Positions 17,429 through 29,597 of a stretch of 64,000 bases of DNA are shown one piece after another. Made by a program: the position numbers and the translations under genes. The notes beneath the pieces are model-generated. The model saw only the letters and a program-made list of their open reading frames with translations, was not told the origin of the DNA and searched no databases. Source of the DNA: Mangrovicoccus sp. HB161399 (GTDB lineage Bacteria > Pseudomonadota > Alphaproteobacteria > Rhodobacterales > Rhodobacteraceae); assembly GCF_013184745.1 (NCBI RefSeq), contig NZ_JAATVU010000007.1, positions 105,679 through 169,678 on the forward strand, read 5' to 3'. Each line of letters opens with the position of its first letter. Within the stretch, counting starts at the first letter, position 1.

Positions 17429-17460
17429 GTTTGCGCAAACATGAATTTGGTTGCGCTAAC
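17429..17460. promoter_or_regulatory. Two palindromic operator-like sites between chvI and pckA
   Basis: GTTTGCGCAAAC at 17429-17440 is a perfect 12-bp palindrome. Twenty bases further, GGTTGCGCTAAC (17449-17460) matches it at 10 of 12 positions. The 20-base spacing puts both on the same DNA face. The form is like LacI-family operators. The surrounding 17380-17520 region is AT-rich compared with the rest and likely holds the pckA promoter. Confidence 0.55.
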
Positions 17461-17596
17461 TCATAAAATCCGTCCTATTCAGCGGTTTTTAGGTCATGTT
17501 ATACGACCTGTACGTCAATTGTGCGGTCCCATTCGCTTGGGCCGGCCAGCGCGTAACGCGTTTCACCCGCAGTATGCGGAACTCAGGAGCTACGAG

Positions 17597-19195
<1,599 letters not shown>

Positions 19196-19217
19196 GCCTC
19201 CGCTCCGCGGATTCAGC

Positions 19218-19244
19218 AAGGCCCCGGCTGACTGCCGGGGCCTT
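19218..19244. terminator. Bidirectional-looking terminator between pckA and TSUP gene
   Basis: AAGGCCCCGG (19218-19227) and CCGGGGCCTT (19235-19244) form a perfect 10-bp stem with a 7-base loop between the convergent stops of pckA and the TSUP permease gene. Only short T-runs follow. Confidence 0.7.
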
Positions 19245-19252
19245 CGCCGTTT

Positions 19253-20029
19253 CTAGAGTCCGGCAATCCCGCGGCGCACCAGGTTCAGACCGGCGAGGAT
19301 CAGCACCACCAGCGTGCAGCGGCGGAACAGCTGCTCGTCCATCCTGCCGCGCGCCTGAATGCCGATGACCAGGCCCACCATGGCCGGCGCGACCATGGCC
19401 GCGCTCAGCGGCAGGGTCTGGGCGTTCAGCACGCCCGAGCGCAGGTGAGCCAGCGTCAGAACGCAGGCACCGGCGAAATAGACCACGCCCTGCACCCGCA
19501 CGGATTCGTTCTTGGTGGCGCCGCTGGCCGACAGGTAGGCCACGGTGGGCGGCCCCCAGACGCCGGACAGTCCGCCGATCACCCCGGCGATCATGCCCAC
19601 GGCCACCTCGATCCGGGTCTTCAGGTGCGGCGGCACGCTCAGGCGCCGCCCGCTGAGCTGCCACAGCGCGAAGCCGGTGATCGCGGTCCCCAGCGCCAGG
19701 AACAGCAGCGTCTGCGGCAGCACCGACACCAACTGCGCTGAGCCCGCGATGAAGACCAGAACGATGGCGATGTAGCGCCAGTAGCGCTTCGCCGCGTCCA
19801 CCGCATGGTCGAGCCCGCCGCCGAAGGCCTGGATCACGTTGGTCACCAGGGTCGGCACGATCAGCAGCGCCAGCGCGAACTCGCCGGGCAGGAAGGTCGC
19901 CAGTCCCGAAATCATGATCATCGGCATCGCGAAACCGGTTGCGCCCTTCACGAAGGCCGCCAGAACGGTGATTGCAACTGCAGCAATCAGACCGGCGGGA
20001 CCGGTGGGCCAGAATAGTGTAAGATCCAT
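19253..20029 (-). CDS. Sulfite exporter TauE/SafE (TSUP) family permease
   Basis: This membrane protein of 258 residues has about eight hydrophobic segments arranged as two similar halves. The loops AAFVKGATGFAMPMIM and VGMIAGVIGGLSGVWGPP are the paired signature of the TSUP family. Members export or import sulfite, sulfoacetate or other small organosulfur or carboxylic acids; the substrate here is unknown. Start ATG 20029 has an AAAGGA site upstream. It is divergent from mcd and convergent with pckA. Confidence 0.88.
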   Translation of the reverse strand: MDLTLFWPTGPAGLIAAVAITVLAAFVKGATGFAMPMIMISGLATFLPGEFALALLIVPTLVTNVIQAFGGGLDHAVDAAKRYWRYIAIVLVFIAGSAQLVSVLPQTLLFLALGTAITGFALWQLSGRRLSVPPHLKTRIEVAVGMIAGVIGGLSGVWGPPTVAYLSASGATKNESVRVQGVVYFAGACVLTLAHLRSGVLNAQTLPLSAAMVAPAMVGLVIGIQARGRMDEQLFRRCTLVVLILAGLNLVRRGIAGL

Positions 20030-20191
20030 GAAGTGTCCTTTCAGACTCAGGCATATCCGGATCGGACACCCTCCGCAGCGCAAAACGGGTACGACATTTT
20101 ATATCCTTTTGGCCTATACAATTGAAAATATCTTGCGCTGCGACTGCGAAATGTTTAGACGGCCCTGACTGAACAGCGAAGGAACCGAACG

Positions 20192-21871
20192 ATGCCCCAT
20201 GACGGACAGAGCCTGCCCGCGGACGTGTCCACGATCCTCCCCGATCTTCTCGGCCTGACCGCCGCCGCGGTCGCGCCTGCCGAAGCCGTTCTGGCCAAGG
20301 CGAAGGATGCGCTGAAGGCGCAGGTAACCGATGAAGGCCGCATTTCCGGCAAGCTTCTCGAGCTCAACCAGTCCTCCGCCCACGGGCTTGCCTGGCTGGC
20401 GACCTATGTCGAAGCTCTGCGCCAGATGCGCGCCTGGGCCGGCCGGCTCGAGGAAGAGGGCAAGTTCGGCGAGATCGAGCAGCTGATCCTGCAGATCGGC
20501 TTCGGCGAGTACCTCTCGCAGATCGAAGGCGGCATCCCGATGTGGCAGGCAGAGTTCTTCCGCCTGCGCGACCTCGGCCTCGACACGGCCGAGCTCGGCA
20601 CCGATGCCGTCCAGGCACTGATGGCCGGGGGCAACACCACCCAGGCCCGCGTCCGGCTGGTCGAGCTGATGCAGGAGCAGTCCGCGAACACCACGCTGGG
20701 CAATTGCGGCCTCGACGAAGAGCTGGAGATGATCCGCGAGCAGTTCCGCCGCTACGCGCTCGACAAGGTCATCCCCAACGCCCACGACTGGCACCTCAAG
20801 GACGAGCTGATCCCGATGGAGATCATCGAGGAACTGGCCGAGATGGGCGTGTTCGGCCTGACGATCCCAGAAGAATACGGCGGGTTCGGCCTGTCCAAGG
20901 CCTCGATGTGCGTCGTCTCCGAGGAGCTGTCGCGCGGCTATATCGGCGTGGGTAGCCTCGGCACTCGCTCCGAAATTGCGGCGGAGCTGATCATCTGCGG
21001 CGGCACCGAGGAACAGAAGGAAAAGTGGCTGCCGCAGCTTGCCTCGGGCGAGACTCTGCCGACGGCGGTCTTCACCGAGCCGAATACCGGCTCCGACCTC
21101 GGATCGCTGCGCACCCGCGCGGTGAAGGGCGAGGACGGCGACTGGACGGTGACCGGCAACAAGACCTGGATCACCCACGCCGCGCGCACCCACATCATGA
21201 CGCTTCTTGCGCGCACCGATCCGGCGACCGACAACTACAAGGGCCTCTCGATGTTCATCGCCGAGAAGACCCCGGGCACCGACGAGAATCCGTTCCCGAC
21301 CCCCGGCATGACCGGCGGCGAGATCGAGGTGCTGGGCTATCGCGGCATGAAGGAATACGAGCTCGGCTTCGACGGGTTCAAGGTCAAGGGCGAGAACCTG
21401 CTGGGCGGCGTCGAGGGCCAGGGCTTCAAGCAGTTGATGGAGACCTTCGAATCCGCGCGCATCCAGACCGCGGCCCGCGCCATCGGCGTGGCGCAGTCGG
21501 CCATGGACGTCTCGATGCAATACGCCATCGACCGCAAGCAGTTCGGCAAGTCGCTGATCGACTTCCCGCGGGTGGCCGGAAAGCTCGCCATGATGGCTGT
21601 GGAAATCATGATCGCGCGGCAGCTGACCTATTTCTCCGCCTGGGAGAAGGATCACGGCCACCGCTGCGACCTGGAGGCCGGCATGGCCAAGCTGCTGGGG
21701 GCCCGCGTGGCCTGGGCCTGCGCCGACAACGGGCTGCAGATCCATGGCGGCAACGGCTTCGCGCTGGAATACCAGATCAGCCGCCTGCTCTGCGATGCGC
21801 GGATCCTCAACATCTTCGAAGGCGCCGGCGAAATCCAGGCGCAGGTGATCGCGCGCCGGGTGCTCGGCTGA
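20192..21871 (+). CDS. mcd: (2S)-methylsuccinyl-CoA dehydrogenase, ethylmalonyl-CoA pathway
   Basis: This acyl-CoA dehydrogenase has 559 residues, some 170 longer at the N terminus than ordinary family members, as described for Mcd of Rhodobacter. The core shows VFTEPNTGSDLGSLRTRA, KTWITHAART, the YRGMKEYELGFD region and IHGGNGFALEYQISRLLCDARI near the end. Mcd oxidises (2S)-methylsuccinyl-CoA to mesaconyl-CoA in the ethylmalonyl-CoA pathway of acetate assimilation, passing electrons to ETF. Other pathway genes are not in the window. The call depends on the extended N terminus; a different FAD acyl-CoA dehydrogenase is the alternative. Confidence 0.82.
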   Translation: MPHDGQSLPADVSTILPDLLGLTAAAVAPAEAVLAKAKDALKAQVTDEGRISGKLLELNQSSAHGLAWLATYVEALRQMRAWAGRLEEEGKFGEIEQLILQIGFGEYLSQIEGGIPMWQAEFFRLRDLGLDTAELGTDAVQALMAGGNTTQARVRLVELMQEQSANTTLGNCGLDEELEMIREQFRRYALDKVIPNAHDWHLKDELIPMEIIEELAEMGVFGLTIPEEYGGFGLSKASMCVVSEELSRGYIGVGSLGTRSEIAAELIICGGTEEQKEKWLPQLASGETLPTAVFTEPNTGSDLGSLRTRAVKGEDGDWTVTGNKTWITHAARTHIMTLLARTDPATDNYKGLSMFIAEKTPGTDENPFPTPGMTGGEIEVLGYRGMKEYELGFDGFKVKGENLLGGVEGQGFKQLMETFESARIQTAARAIGVAQSAMDVSMQYAIDRKQFGKSLIDFPRVAGKLAMMAVEIMIARQLTYFSAWEKDHGHRCDLEAGMAKLLGARVAWACADNGLQIHGGNGFALEYQISRLLCDARILNIFEGAGEIQAQVIARRVLG

Positions 21872-21873
21872 GG

Positions 21874-21899
21874 TAATTTCTCGACAGATCGAGAAATTA
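21874..21899. terminator. Hairpin downstream of mcd
   Basis: TAATTTCTCGA (21874-21884) and TCGAGAAATTA (21889-21899) form an 11-bp perfect stem with a 4-base loop three bases after the mcd stop. It lacks a clear T-tract, so it may be a weak terminator, an mRNA-stabilising structure or an operator. Confidence 0.55.
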
Positions 21900-22053
21900 G
21901 TTCTACAACTTTAACGTGCCACGCTCGTGCCAACCACGTGAGCCTAGCACGCGCCCCGGTCGGAAACGGTCGGGGCATCCTTTTATCCACAACCTGCTTT
22001 GGTCCGCGGCGCGGATCGCGTAGAGGCGGCGGGACCCGACGAAAGGACCCGCC

Positions 22054-22704
22054 ATGGCCAGACTCGCCAGCCCTGCCAAACTTGTCCCCAGCTTCGATCC
22101 CGAGCGGCAGCTCTGCGGCGACCCGCGGCTCGTCCGCATCGCGGGAATCGACGAAGTCGGGCGCGGTCCGCTGGCCGGCCCGGTCACGGCGGCGGCGGTT
22201 CGGCTCGATCCGGCGCGGGTGCCGGCCGGGCTGAACGATTCGAAGGCGCTGAAGCCGGTGCAGCGCGCGGCACTGGCCGAAGAAATTCTCGCCACGGCGG
22301 ATGTCTGCATTGCCCATGCCAGCGTCGGGGAAATCGATGAAATCAACATCTTGCAGGCCACTTTCCTGGCGATGCGGCGCGCCGTGGCGGGGCTTTCGCA
22401 GGTCCCGGACCATCTGCTGATCGACGGCAACAAGATGCCGCCAGGGATGCCGTGCCCGGCGGCGCCGCTGGTCAAGGGCGACGCCAAATCGCTGTCCGTT
22501 GCGGCCGCGTCCATCGTCGCGAAAGTCGCCCGCGACCGGATCATGGCGGAACTTGCCGCCGAATGTCCCGGCTACGGCTGGGAGAGGAACGCGGGTTATC
22601 CCACCAAGGCGCATGTTGTTGCGCTGAAGTCACTGGGGATAACACCACATCACCGCAGATCCTTCGCCCCGGTCCACAAGATATTGTGCGGTGACACAGA
22701 ATAG
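22054..22704 (+). CDS. rnhB: Ribonuclease HII
   Basis: This protein of 216 residues cleaves the RNA strand of RNA-DNA hybrids and removes single ribonucleotides from DNA. Motifs present are GIDEVGRGPLAGPV (first catalytic Asp-Glu), LLIDGNKMP and VAAASIVAKVARD, ending with GYPTKAHV and HHRRSFAPV. Length and motifs are complete. It lies directly upstream of the ccrM gene, an arrangement common in alphaproteobacteria. Confidence 0.96.
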   Translation: MARLASPAKLVPSFDPERQLCGDPRLVRIAGIDEVGRGPLAGPVTAAAVRLDPARVPAGLNDSKALKPVQRAALAEEILATADVCIAHASVGEIDEINILQATFLAMRRAVAGLSQVPDHLLIDGNKMPPGMPCPAAPLVKGDAKSLSVAAASIVAKVARDRIMAELAAECPGYGWERNAGYPTKAHVVALKSLGITPHHRRSFAPVHKILCGDTE

Positions 22705-22746
22705 AGATCGGCCCTAACGCATTGAAGCGGAAAAGAAATTGACTGC

Positions 22747-22790
22747 GACTCGTGTCTGACTCATGTTATCCACAATAACAGCGTGGATAA
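22747..22790 (+). promoter_or_regulatory. ccrM control region: two GANTC sites and two DnaA-box-like sites
   Basis: GACTC occurs at 22747-22751 and 22758-22762, both matching GANTC, the recognition sequence of CcrM itself. Right behind them TTATCCACA (22766-22774) and, inverted, CGTGGATAA (22782-22790) resemble DnaA boxes. All four lie within 71 bases of the ccrM start. Confidence 0.6.
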
Positions 22791-23912
<1,122 letters not shown>

Positions 23913-24069
23913 CAGGCAGATATTCCAAGAAAAACGAGGGACAGACGCGACTCCGCAAAGGGGCGCGCACCATCGCCTGTGACTGGCGGGGGCTCCGGCC
24001 TCCGCCATTTTTTTTCCGTGTCCCGGACGGGCCGACTGGGGAAATCCCCGGAACCCCTTGCCAGTTTCG

Positions 24070-24085
24070 AATTGGTCGACCAATT
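24070..24085. promoter_or_regulatory. 16-bp palindrome, GntR/FadR-type operator candidate
   Basis: AATTGGTCGACCAATT is a perfect 16-bp palindrome 36 bases upstream of glpK. The TTGGT..ACCAA core is that of GntR-family repressors of the FadR subgroup (for example PdhR sites). No such regulator gene is present in the window. Confidence 0.65.
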
Positions 24086-24121
24086 TACCGGCAGGAAGCA
24101 ACCGGAAGCGGAAGAGCCGAC

Positions 24122-25609
24122 ATGACCCATATCCTCGCCATCGACCAGGGCACCACCTCCACCCGCGCCATCCTGTTTGACGCGGCCATGGCGCCCGGGG
24201 CCATGGCGCAGGAGGAATTCGCCCAGCACTATCCTGACAACGGCTGGGTGGAGCACGATCCGGCGGATATCTGGGCGACGGTGCGTTCGACCTGTGCCGG
24301 GGCGCTGGAGAAAGCCGGCATCGGCGCGGGCGAGGTCACGGCGATCGGCATCACCAACCAGCGCGAAACTGTCGTCGTCTGGGACCGCGAGACCGGCGAG
24401 GCGGTCTGCAACGCCATCGTCTGGCAGGACCGCCGCACGGCGAAATGGTGCCACGAGCTGCACGAGGCGGGGCACGAAGCGCTGGTCACCGAGAAGACCG
24501 GGCTGCTGCTCGACCCCTATTTCTCTTCGACGAAGCTGGCCTGGATCCTCGACAACGTGGATGGCGCGCGGGAGAAAGCGGAGGCGGGCAAGCTGCTTTT
24601 CGGCACGGTCGACACCTTCCTGATCTGGAAGCTCACCGGCGGCCGGGCCCATGTCACCGACGCGACCAATGCCTGCCGGACGATGCTCTACGACATCCAC
24701 AAGGGCCGCTGGTCCACCTCGCTCTGCGAACTCCTGCGCATTCCGATGAACATGCTGCCCGAGGTCCTGGACAGCGCGGCCGAGTTCGGCACCACCGATC
24801 CGGAGGTCTTCGGTGCCGCCGTGCCGATCCTCGGCGTCGCGGGCGACCAGCAGGCGGCGACGATCGGCCAGGCCTGCTTCGAGCCGGGAATGCTGAAATC
24901 GACCTACGGCACCGGCTGCTTCGCGCTCCTGAACACCGGCTCCGAGCCGGTGCAGTCCGCCCACCGCCTGCTGACCACCATCGCGTACCAGTTCGACGGC
25001 AAGCCGACCTATGCGCTCGAGGGCTCGATCTTCGTCGCCGGCGCGGTGGTGCAATGGCTGCGCGACGGGCTGAAGATCATCGACAGCGCCGGCCAGAGCC
25101 AGGCCCTGGCCGAACAGTCCGATCCGCACCAGTCCCTGGTCCTGGTCCCGGCCTTCACCGGGCTCGGCGCGCCCTACTGGAACCCTGACGTTCGCGGCGC
25201 GGTCTTCGGCCTGACGCGCAATTCGGGTCCAGCGGAATTCGCCCGCGCGGCGCTGGAAAGCGTCGGCTACCAGACCCGCGACCTGCTGGAGGCAATGCAT
25301 GCCGACCTGCCGGCGAAGGAAACCGACCCGGTGCTGCGCGTCGATGGCGGAATGGTGGTCAGCGACTGGACGCTGCAGTTCCTCGCCGACATCCTCGACG
25401 CGCCGGTCGACCGTCCGGAAGTGACCGAGACCACCGCGCTCGGCGTCGCCTGGCTGGCAGGGATGAAGGCCGGCATCTATCCGGGCCAGGAGGAATTCGC
25501 CAAGGGCTGGGCGCTGGAACGCCGCTTCGAGCCCGCGATGAAGCCGGAGATGCGCGAGGCAAAATACGGGGCGTGGAAGCGCGCCATCGCCGCGGTGCAG
25601 GCGGCATGA
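24122..25609 (+). CDS. glpK: Glycerol kinase
   Basis: This FGGY-family kinase of 495 residues phosphorylates glycerol to sn-glycerol 3-phosphate. It begins [17 protein letters not shown] (phosphate-1 motif), has [16 protein letters not shown] and [10 protein letters not shown], and a C-terminal FGGY signature with [13 protein letters not shown]. Length and order are normal for GlpK. The stop overlaps the start of the iron alcohol dehydrogenase (ATGA). A FadR-type palindrome precedes the gene. No glycerol facilitator or glpD is present nearby. Confidence 0.93.
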   Translation: MTHILAIDQGTTSTRAILFDAAMAPGAMAQEEFAQHYPDNGWVEHDPADIWATVRSTCAGALEKAGIGAGEVTAIGITNQRETVVVWDRETGEAVCNAIVWQDRRTAKWCHELHEAGHEALVTEKTGLLLDPYFSSTKLAWILDNVDGAREKAEAGKLLFGTVDTFLIWKLTGGRAHVTDATNACRTMLYDIHKGRWSTSLCELLRIPMNMLPEVLDSAAEFGTTDPEVFGAAVPILGVAGDQQAATIGQACFEPGMLKSTYGTGCFALLNTGSEPVQSAHRLLTTIAYQFDGKPTYALEGSIFVAGAVVQWLRDGLKIIDSAGQSQALAEQSDPHQSLVLVPAFTGLGAPYWNPDVRGAVFGLTRNSGPAEFARAALESVGYQTRDLLEAMHADLPAKETDPVLRVDGGMVVSDWTLQFLADILDAPVDRPEVTETTALGVAWLAGMKAGIYPGQEEFAKGWALERRFEPAMKPEMREAKYGAWKRAIAAVQAA

Positions 25610-26745
25610 TCGCGCCCTTCGGGCTGCGCCTGCCGGGGGACATCCGCTTCGGCCGCGGCAAGGCGGCCGAAGCCGTGCCGGAGATCGCGGCGCTGGCCGA
25701 CCGCATCCTCGTGATCCACGGCCGCGACGCGCATCGGGCCGGCTGGCTGCTGGACGGGCTGCGCCGCGAGGGCGCCGAGGTGCTGGGACTGCCCGCCGCC
25801 GGAGAGCCGGATCTGGAAATGCTGGAGGCTGCCGTGGCCGCGGCGCGGGACTTCGGGGCAGGCGCCGTGGTCGCCTGCGGCGGCGGCGCGGCGCTCGACC
25901 TCGGCAAGGCGGTTGCCGCGCTTGCGGGCGAGGCCCATCCGGCGGCGGAATATCTGGAAGTCGTCGGCACGGGGCGCAAGCTGGCCGGCCCGCTCCTGCC
26001 CTTCGTGGCCATCCCGACAACGGCCGGCACCGGCGCGGAAGTGACCAAGAACGCCGTGATCGGCGTGCCGGATCACCGCCGCAAGGTGTCGCTGCGCGAC
26101 GACCGGATGCTGGCGCGGCTGGCCATCGTCGATCCGTCCCTGACCGACGGCTGCCCGAAATCGGTGACGCTGGCCTCGGGCCTGGATGCCGTGGTGCAGG
26201 TAATCGAGCCCTATCTCAGTCCGAAGGCCAGCATCGTCACGGATGCGCTCTGCGAGAAAGCGATCCCGGCCGGGCTGTCTGCGCTGGCGACGCTGATGGA
26301 CCGCGAGGAGCCCGGGGCGCGGGACGCGCTGGCCTGGACCTCTCTGGCAGGGGGCATCGCGCTGGCCAATGCCGGGCTGGGCGCCGTGCATGGCCTCGCC
26401 GGCCCGCTCGGCGGGGTCACCGGCGCGCCGCATGGCGCTATCTGCGGGCGCCTCCTGCAGCCGGTCCTGTCCGTCCACATGCGCGTCGGCCTGCCGGATC
26501 CGGCCGATATCCGCATCGACCGGGTGGCGCGCTGGATCGGCGAACGGCTGAAGCTCGGCCTGACCGGCGCCAACCTGGACCAGTGGGTCACGGACCAGGG
26601 CCTGCCGCGGCTTGGCGGAATGGGGCTCGACCCCGCCGACATCCCGATGGTGGCCGAGGCGGCGCGGGGATCGTCCTCGATGAAGGGCAATCCGGTGGAG
26701 CTGAGCCAGGACCAGCTGGAGACGATCCTCGGCATGGCGCTGTGA
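25606..26745 (+). CDS. Iron-containing alcohol dehydrogenase family protein
   Basis: This protein of 379 residues has an N-terminal nucleotide-binding domain with [15 protein letters not shown], the family block [18 protein letters not shown], and C-terminal metal-binding His residues in [12 protein letters not shown] and [10 protein letters not shown]. Such enzymes reduce aldehydes or oxidise primary or polyol alcohols with NAD(P). Coupling to glpK suggests a polyol or three-carbon substrate, but specificity cannot be read. Start ATG 25606 overlaps the glpK stop. Confidence 0.88.
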   Translation: MIAPFGLRLPGDIRFGRGKAAEAVPEIAALADRILVIHGRDAHRAGWLLDGLRREGAEVLGLPAAGEPDLEMLEAAVAAARDFGAGAVVACGGGAALDLGKAVAALAGEAHPAAEYLEVVGTGRKLAGPLLPFVAIPTTAGTGAEVTKNAVIGVPDHRRKVSLRDDRMLARLAIVDPSLTDGCPKSVTLASGLDAVVQVIEPYLSPKASIVTDALCEKAIPAGLSALATLMDREEPGARDALAWTSLAGGIALANAGLGAVHGLAGPLGGVTGAPHGAICGRLLQPVLSVHMRVGLPDPADIRIDRVARWIGERLKLGLTGANLDQWVTDQGLPRLGGMGLDPADIPMVAEAARGSSSMKGNPVELSQDQLETILGMAL

Positions 26746-26760
26746 CCTGCCGGGGCAAGA

Positions 26761-26772
26761 TATAATTTGACA
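26761..26772 (+). promoter_or_regulatory. Promoter-like AT-rich site upstream of xylB
   Basis: TATAAT (26761-26766) and TTGACA (26767-26772) occur back to back in an otherwise GC-rich 99-base gap. Their order is not that of one promoter, so either could serve separately; the gap shows that xylB may have its own start of transcription. Confidence 0.35.
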
Positions 26773-26844
26773 GCCGAAATAAAGCGTGGTCCTGTCCGGT
26801 GAGGAGAGCGGCTCCGAGAGGGGCCCGCGAAGGGAGGACATCGC

Positions 26845-28293
26845 GTGTATCTCGGAATCGACCTCGGCACGTCCGGGGCGCGGCTGCTGCTCGTGGACGC
26901 GGCGCAGCGGGTCATCGGCTCGGCCGAGGGCGCCTGCAGCGTCGCCCATCCCCATCCGGGATGGAGCGAGCAGGATCCGCAGGACTGGATCGCCGCCATC
27001 CGGACGGCGCTGGCGGAACTCCGGTCCGCGCATCCCGCCGAACTGGCCGCGCTCGAGGGCATCGGCTTTTCCGGCCACATGCACGGCGCGGTCCTGCTCG
27101 GCGCGTCCGGAGACGTGCTGCGGCCCTGCATCCTGTGGAACGACACGCGCTCGCATCTGGAGGCCGCCGCGCTCGACGCGATGCCGGTGATGCGCGAGGC
27201 CTCGGCAAATGTGGTCTTTCCGGGCTTCACCGCGCCGAAGCTGGCCTGGGTGCGCAATCACGAGCCCGGGACCTTCGCGAAGGTCGCGACGGCGATGCTG
27301 CCGAAGGACTACCTGCTCTACTGGATGACCGGGCGGCGCGTGACCGACATGTCGGATGCGGCCGGGACCTCCTGGCTCGACGTGGCGGGCCGCCGCTGGT
27401 CGGAGGCCGCGCTGGAGGCCACCGGCATGCGGCCGGACCAGATGCCGGACCTCGTCGAGGGCTCGGAGGTGGTCGGCACCCTGCGCCCGGAGCTTGCCGC
27501 GGAGCTGGGCCTGCCCGCGGGCGTGCAGGTCGTGGCGGGCGGCGCGGACAACGCGGTTTCGGCCTGCGGGGTCGGCGCGCTGAAGGCAGGGCAGGGCTTC
27601 GTCTCGCTCGGCACCTCGGGCGTTCTGCTGGCGGCGCGCGACGATTTCGGTGCCGATCCGGGGTCGGCGGTCCACAGCTTCTGCCATGCGGTTCCCGGGC
27701 GCTGGTACCAGATGGGCGTGATCCTTGCGGCCACCGACAGCCTCAACTGGCTGTCGCGCATCACCGGCAAGGGACCTGCCGAGCTTCTGGCCGGTCTCGG
27801 CCCGCTCGAAGCCCCCGGCCGGGTCCGCTTCGCGCCCTATCTCTCGGGCGAGCGCACCCCGCACAATGACAGCGCGATCCGCGCGGGCTTTACCGGGCTC
27901 GACATCGCCGACGGGCCGCAGGACCTCGCCCGCGCGGTGATCGAGGGCGTCAGCTTCGCGCTGCGCGACTGCCAGCAGGCGCTGATGGCGACCGGCACGG
28001 CGCTGGACCAGTGCCTGGCGATCGGCGGCGGCACGCGCTCGCGCTACTGGGTGGATCTGCTGGCCACGGTGCTGAACCAGCCGCTCGACCTGCCCGCGAA
28101 GGGCGAGTTCGGCGCAGCGCTCGGCGCGGCGCGGCTGGCGATCTGCGGCGTGACCGGCGCCGACCCCGATGCGGTGATGACCCGCCCGGACATCGGCGAG
28201 ACCGTGCAGCCGCGTGCCGGCCTGGTCCCCGCCTATGACGATGCCTATGCCGCCTGGCGCGACCTCTATCCCAGCCTGAAGGTGCTGAAATGA
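26845..28293 (+). CDS. xylB: Xylulokinase
   Basis: This FGGY-family kinase of 482 residues phosphorylates D-xylulose. It starts with GTG at 26845 behind AGGGAGGA. N-terminal [16 protein letters not shown] and [13 protein letters not shown] are characteristic of XylB, and so are [12 protein letters not shown] and [10 protein letters not shown] in the second half. The stop overlaps the xylA start by four bases. Together the two enzymes convert xylose to xylulose 5-phosphate. Confidence 0.93.
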   Translation: MYLGIDLGTSGARLLLVDAAQRVIGSAEGACSVAHPHPGWSEQDPQDWIAAIRTALAELRSAHPAELAALEGIGFSGHMHGAVLLGASGDVLRPCILWNDTRSHLEAAALDAMPVMREASANVVFPGFTAPKLAWVRNHEPGTFAKVATAMLPKDYLLYWMTGRRVTDMSDAAGTSWLDVAGRRWSEAALEATGMRPDQMPDLVEGSEVVGTLRPELAAELGLPAGVQVVAGGADNAVSACGVGALKAGQGFVSLGTSGVLLAARDDFGADPGSAVHSFCHAVPGRWYQMGVILAATDSLNWLSRITGKGPAELLAGLGPLEAPGRVRFAPYLSGERTPHNDSAIRAGFTGLDIADGPQDLARAVIEGVSFALRDCQQALMATGTALDQCLAIGGGTRSRYWVDLLATVLNQPLDLPAKGEFGAALGAARLAICGVTGADPDAVMTRPDIGETVQPRAGLVPAYDDAYAAWRDLYPSLKVLK

Positions 28294-29597
28294 CCAAGGA
28301 CTTCTTCGCCGGGCTGGAGCCGGTGCGCTACGAGGGCGCCGGCACCGCCGATCCGCTGGCCTTCCGGCACTACAATCCCGACGAGATCGTCCTGGGCAAG
28401 CGAATGGAGGACCACCTGCGCTTCGCTGTCGCCTACTGGCACAGCCTGGCCTACGAGGGCGGCGACCCGTTCGGCGGTCCGACCTTCCTGCGCCCCTGGC
28501 AGTCGGCGGGCGACATGGCCCATGCCGAAGCCAAGGCAGAGGCGGCGTTCGAGATGTTCCGCATCCTCGGCCAGCCCTATTTCTGCTTCCACGATGCCGA
28601 TGTCCGCCCCGAGGGTGCCACCCTTGCCGCGTCGATCGCCAATCTCGAGCGGATCACCGACATCTTCGCCGCGAAGATGGAGGAGACCGGGACAAAGCTG
28701 CTCTGGGGCACGGCCAACATGTTCTCGGCGCGGCGCTGGATGGCGGGCGCTTCGACCAACCCGGACCCGGAGGTCTTCGCCTATGCCGCCGCCACGGTGA
28801 AGGCGGCGATGGACGCGACCCACCGGCTGGGCGGCGAGAACTACGTGCTCTGGGGCGGTCGCGAAGGCTACGAGACGCTGCTGAACACCGATCTGGGCCA
28901 GGAGCTGGACCATATGGGCGCCTTCCTGTCGAAGGTGGTCGAGTACAAGCACAAGATCGGCTTCAAGGGCACCATCCTGGTCGAGCCGAAGCCGCAGGAG
29001 CCGTCGAAGCACCAGTACGATTTCGACGCGGCGACCTGCATCGGGTTCCTGCGCAAGTACGGGCTGGAGAACGAGGTCAAGCTGAACCTGGAGCAGGGGC
29101 ACGCGATCCTGGCCGGGCACAGTTTCGAGCACGAACTCGCCGTCGCGGCGGCCGAGGGGATGCTGGGCTCCATCGACATGAACCGCAACGACTACCAGTC
29201 GGGCTGGGACACCGACCAGTTCCCCAATAACGTGCCCGAGGTGGCGCTGGCCTATTACATCATCCTGCGTGCGGGCGGGCTGGGCACCGGCGGCACCAAT
29301 TTCGACGCGCGCATCCGGCGCCAGTCGCTCGATCCGCAGGACCTGATAGCGTCGCATGTCGGCGGCATGGATGTCTGCGCGCGCGGGCTGAAGGCGGCAG
29401 CGGCGATGCTGCAGGACGGCGGGCTGGAGGCGGCGATTGCCGGGCGCTACGCGGGCTGGAAGGACCCGGTGGCGCAGGCGATGCTGTCCCAGCCGCTCGA
29501 TCAGATCGCGGCGGCGGCGCTGGACCGCGGCTGCGATCCGCAGCCCAGATCCGGCCAGCAGGAGATCCTGGAGAATTGGGTCAACCGTTTCGTCTGA
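28290..29597 (+). CDS. xylA: Xylose isomerase
   Basis: This enzyme of 435 residues, the length of group II xylose isomerases, converts D-xylose to D-xylulose using divalent metal. Seen motifs are [27 protein letters not shown] with the catalytic His, [32 protein letters not shown] with the metal-binding Glu, and [15 protein letters not shown]. It overlaps both xylB (4 bases) and, at its end, the di-heme peroxidase start (22 bases). The usual XylR regulator and xylFGH transporter are absent; a TRAP transporter follows instead. Confidence 0.96.
   Translation: MTKDFFAGLEPVRYEGAGTADPLAFRHYNPDEIVLGKRMEDHLRFAVAYWHSLAYEGGDPFGGPTFLRPWQSAGDMAHAEAKAEAAFEMFRILGQPYFCFHDADVRPEGATLAASIANLERITDIFAAKMEETGTKLLWGTANMFSARRWMAGASTNPDPEVFAYAAATVKAAMDATHRLGGENYVLWGGREGYETLLNTDLGQELDHMGAFLSKVVEYKHKIGFKGTILVEPKPQEPSKHQYDFDAATCIGFLRKYGLENEVKLNLEQGHAILAGHSFEHELAVAAAEGMLGSIDMNRNDYQSGWDTDQFPNNVPEVALAYYIILRAGGLGTGGTNFDARIRRQSLDPQDLIASHVGGMDVCARGLKAAAAMLQDGGLEAAIAGRYAGWKDPVAQAMLSQPLDQIAAAALDRGCDPQPRSGQQEILENWVNRFV

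Noticed and set aside
20114..21745. Long antisense open frames over mcd and other GC-rich genes
   Set aside because: High GC lowers stop-codon frequency; the antisense products are compositionally odd and lack motifs, whereas the sense frame is a complete enzyme.
22766..22790. Chromosomal replication origin at the two DnaA-box-like sites
   Set aside because: Only two sites, no AT-rich unwinding element, and no dnaA, parAB, hemE or similar origin-linked genes nearby; promoter role of ccrM is more likely.
26761..26772. A single standard promoter made of TATAAT and TTGACA
   Set aside because: The two hexamers are adjacent and in the wrong order for one promoter; only a weak note was kept.
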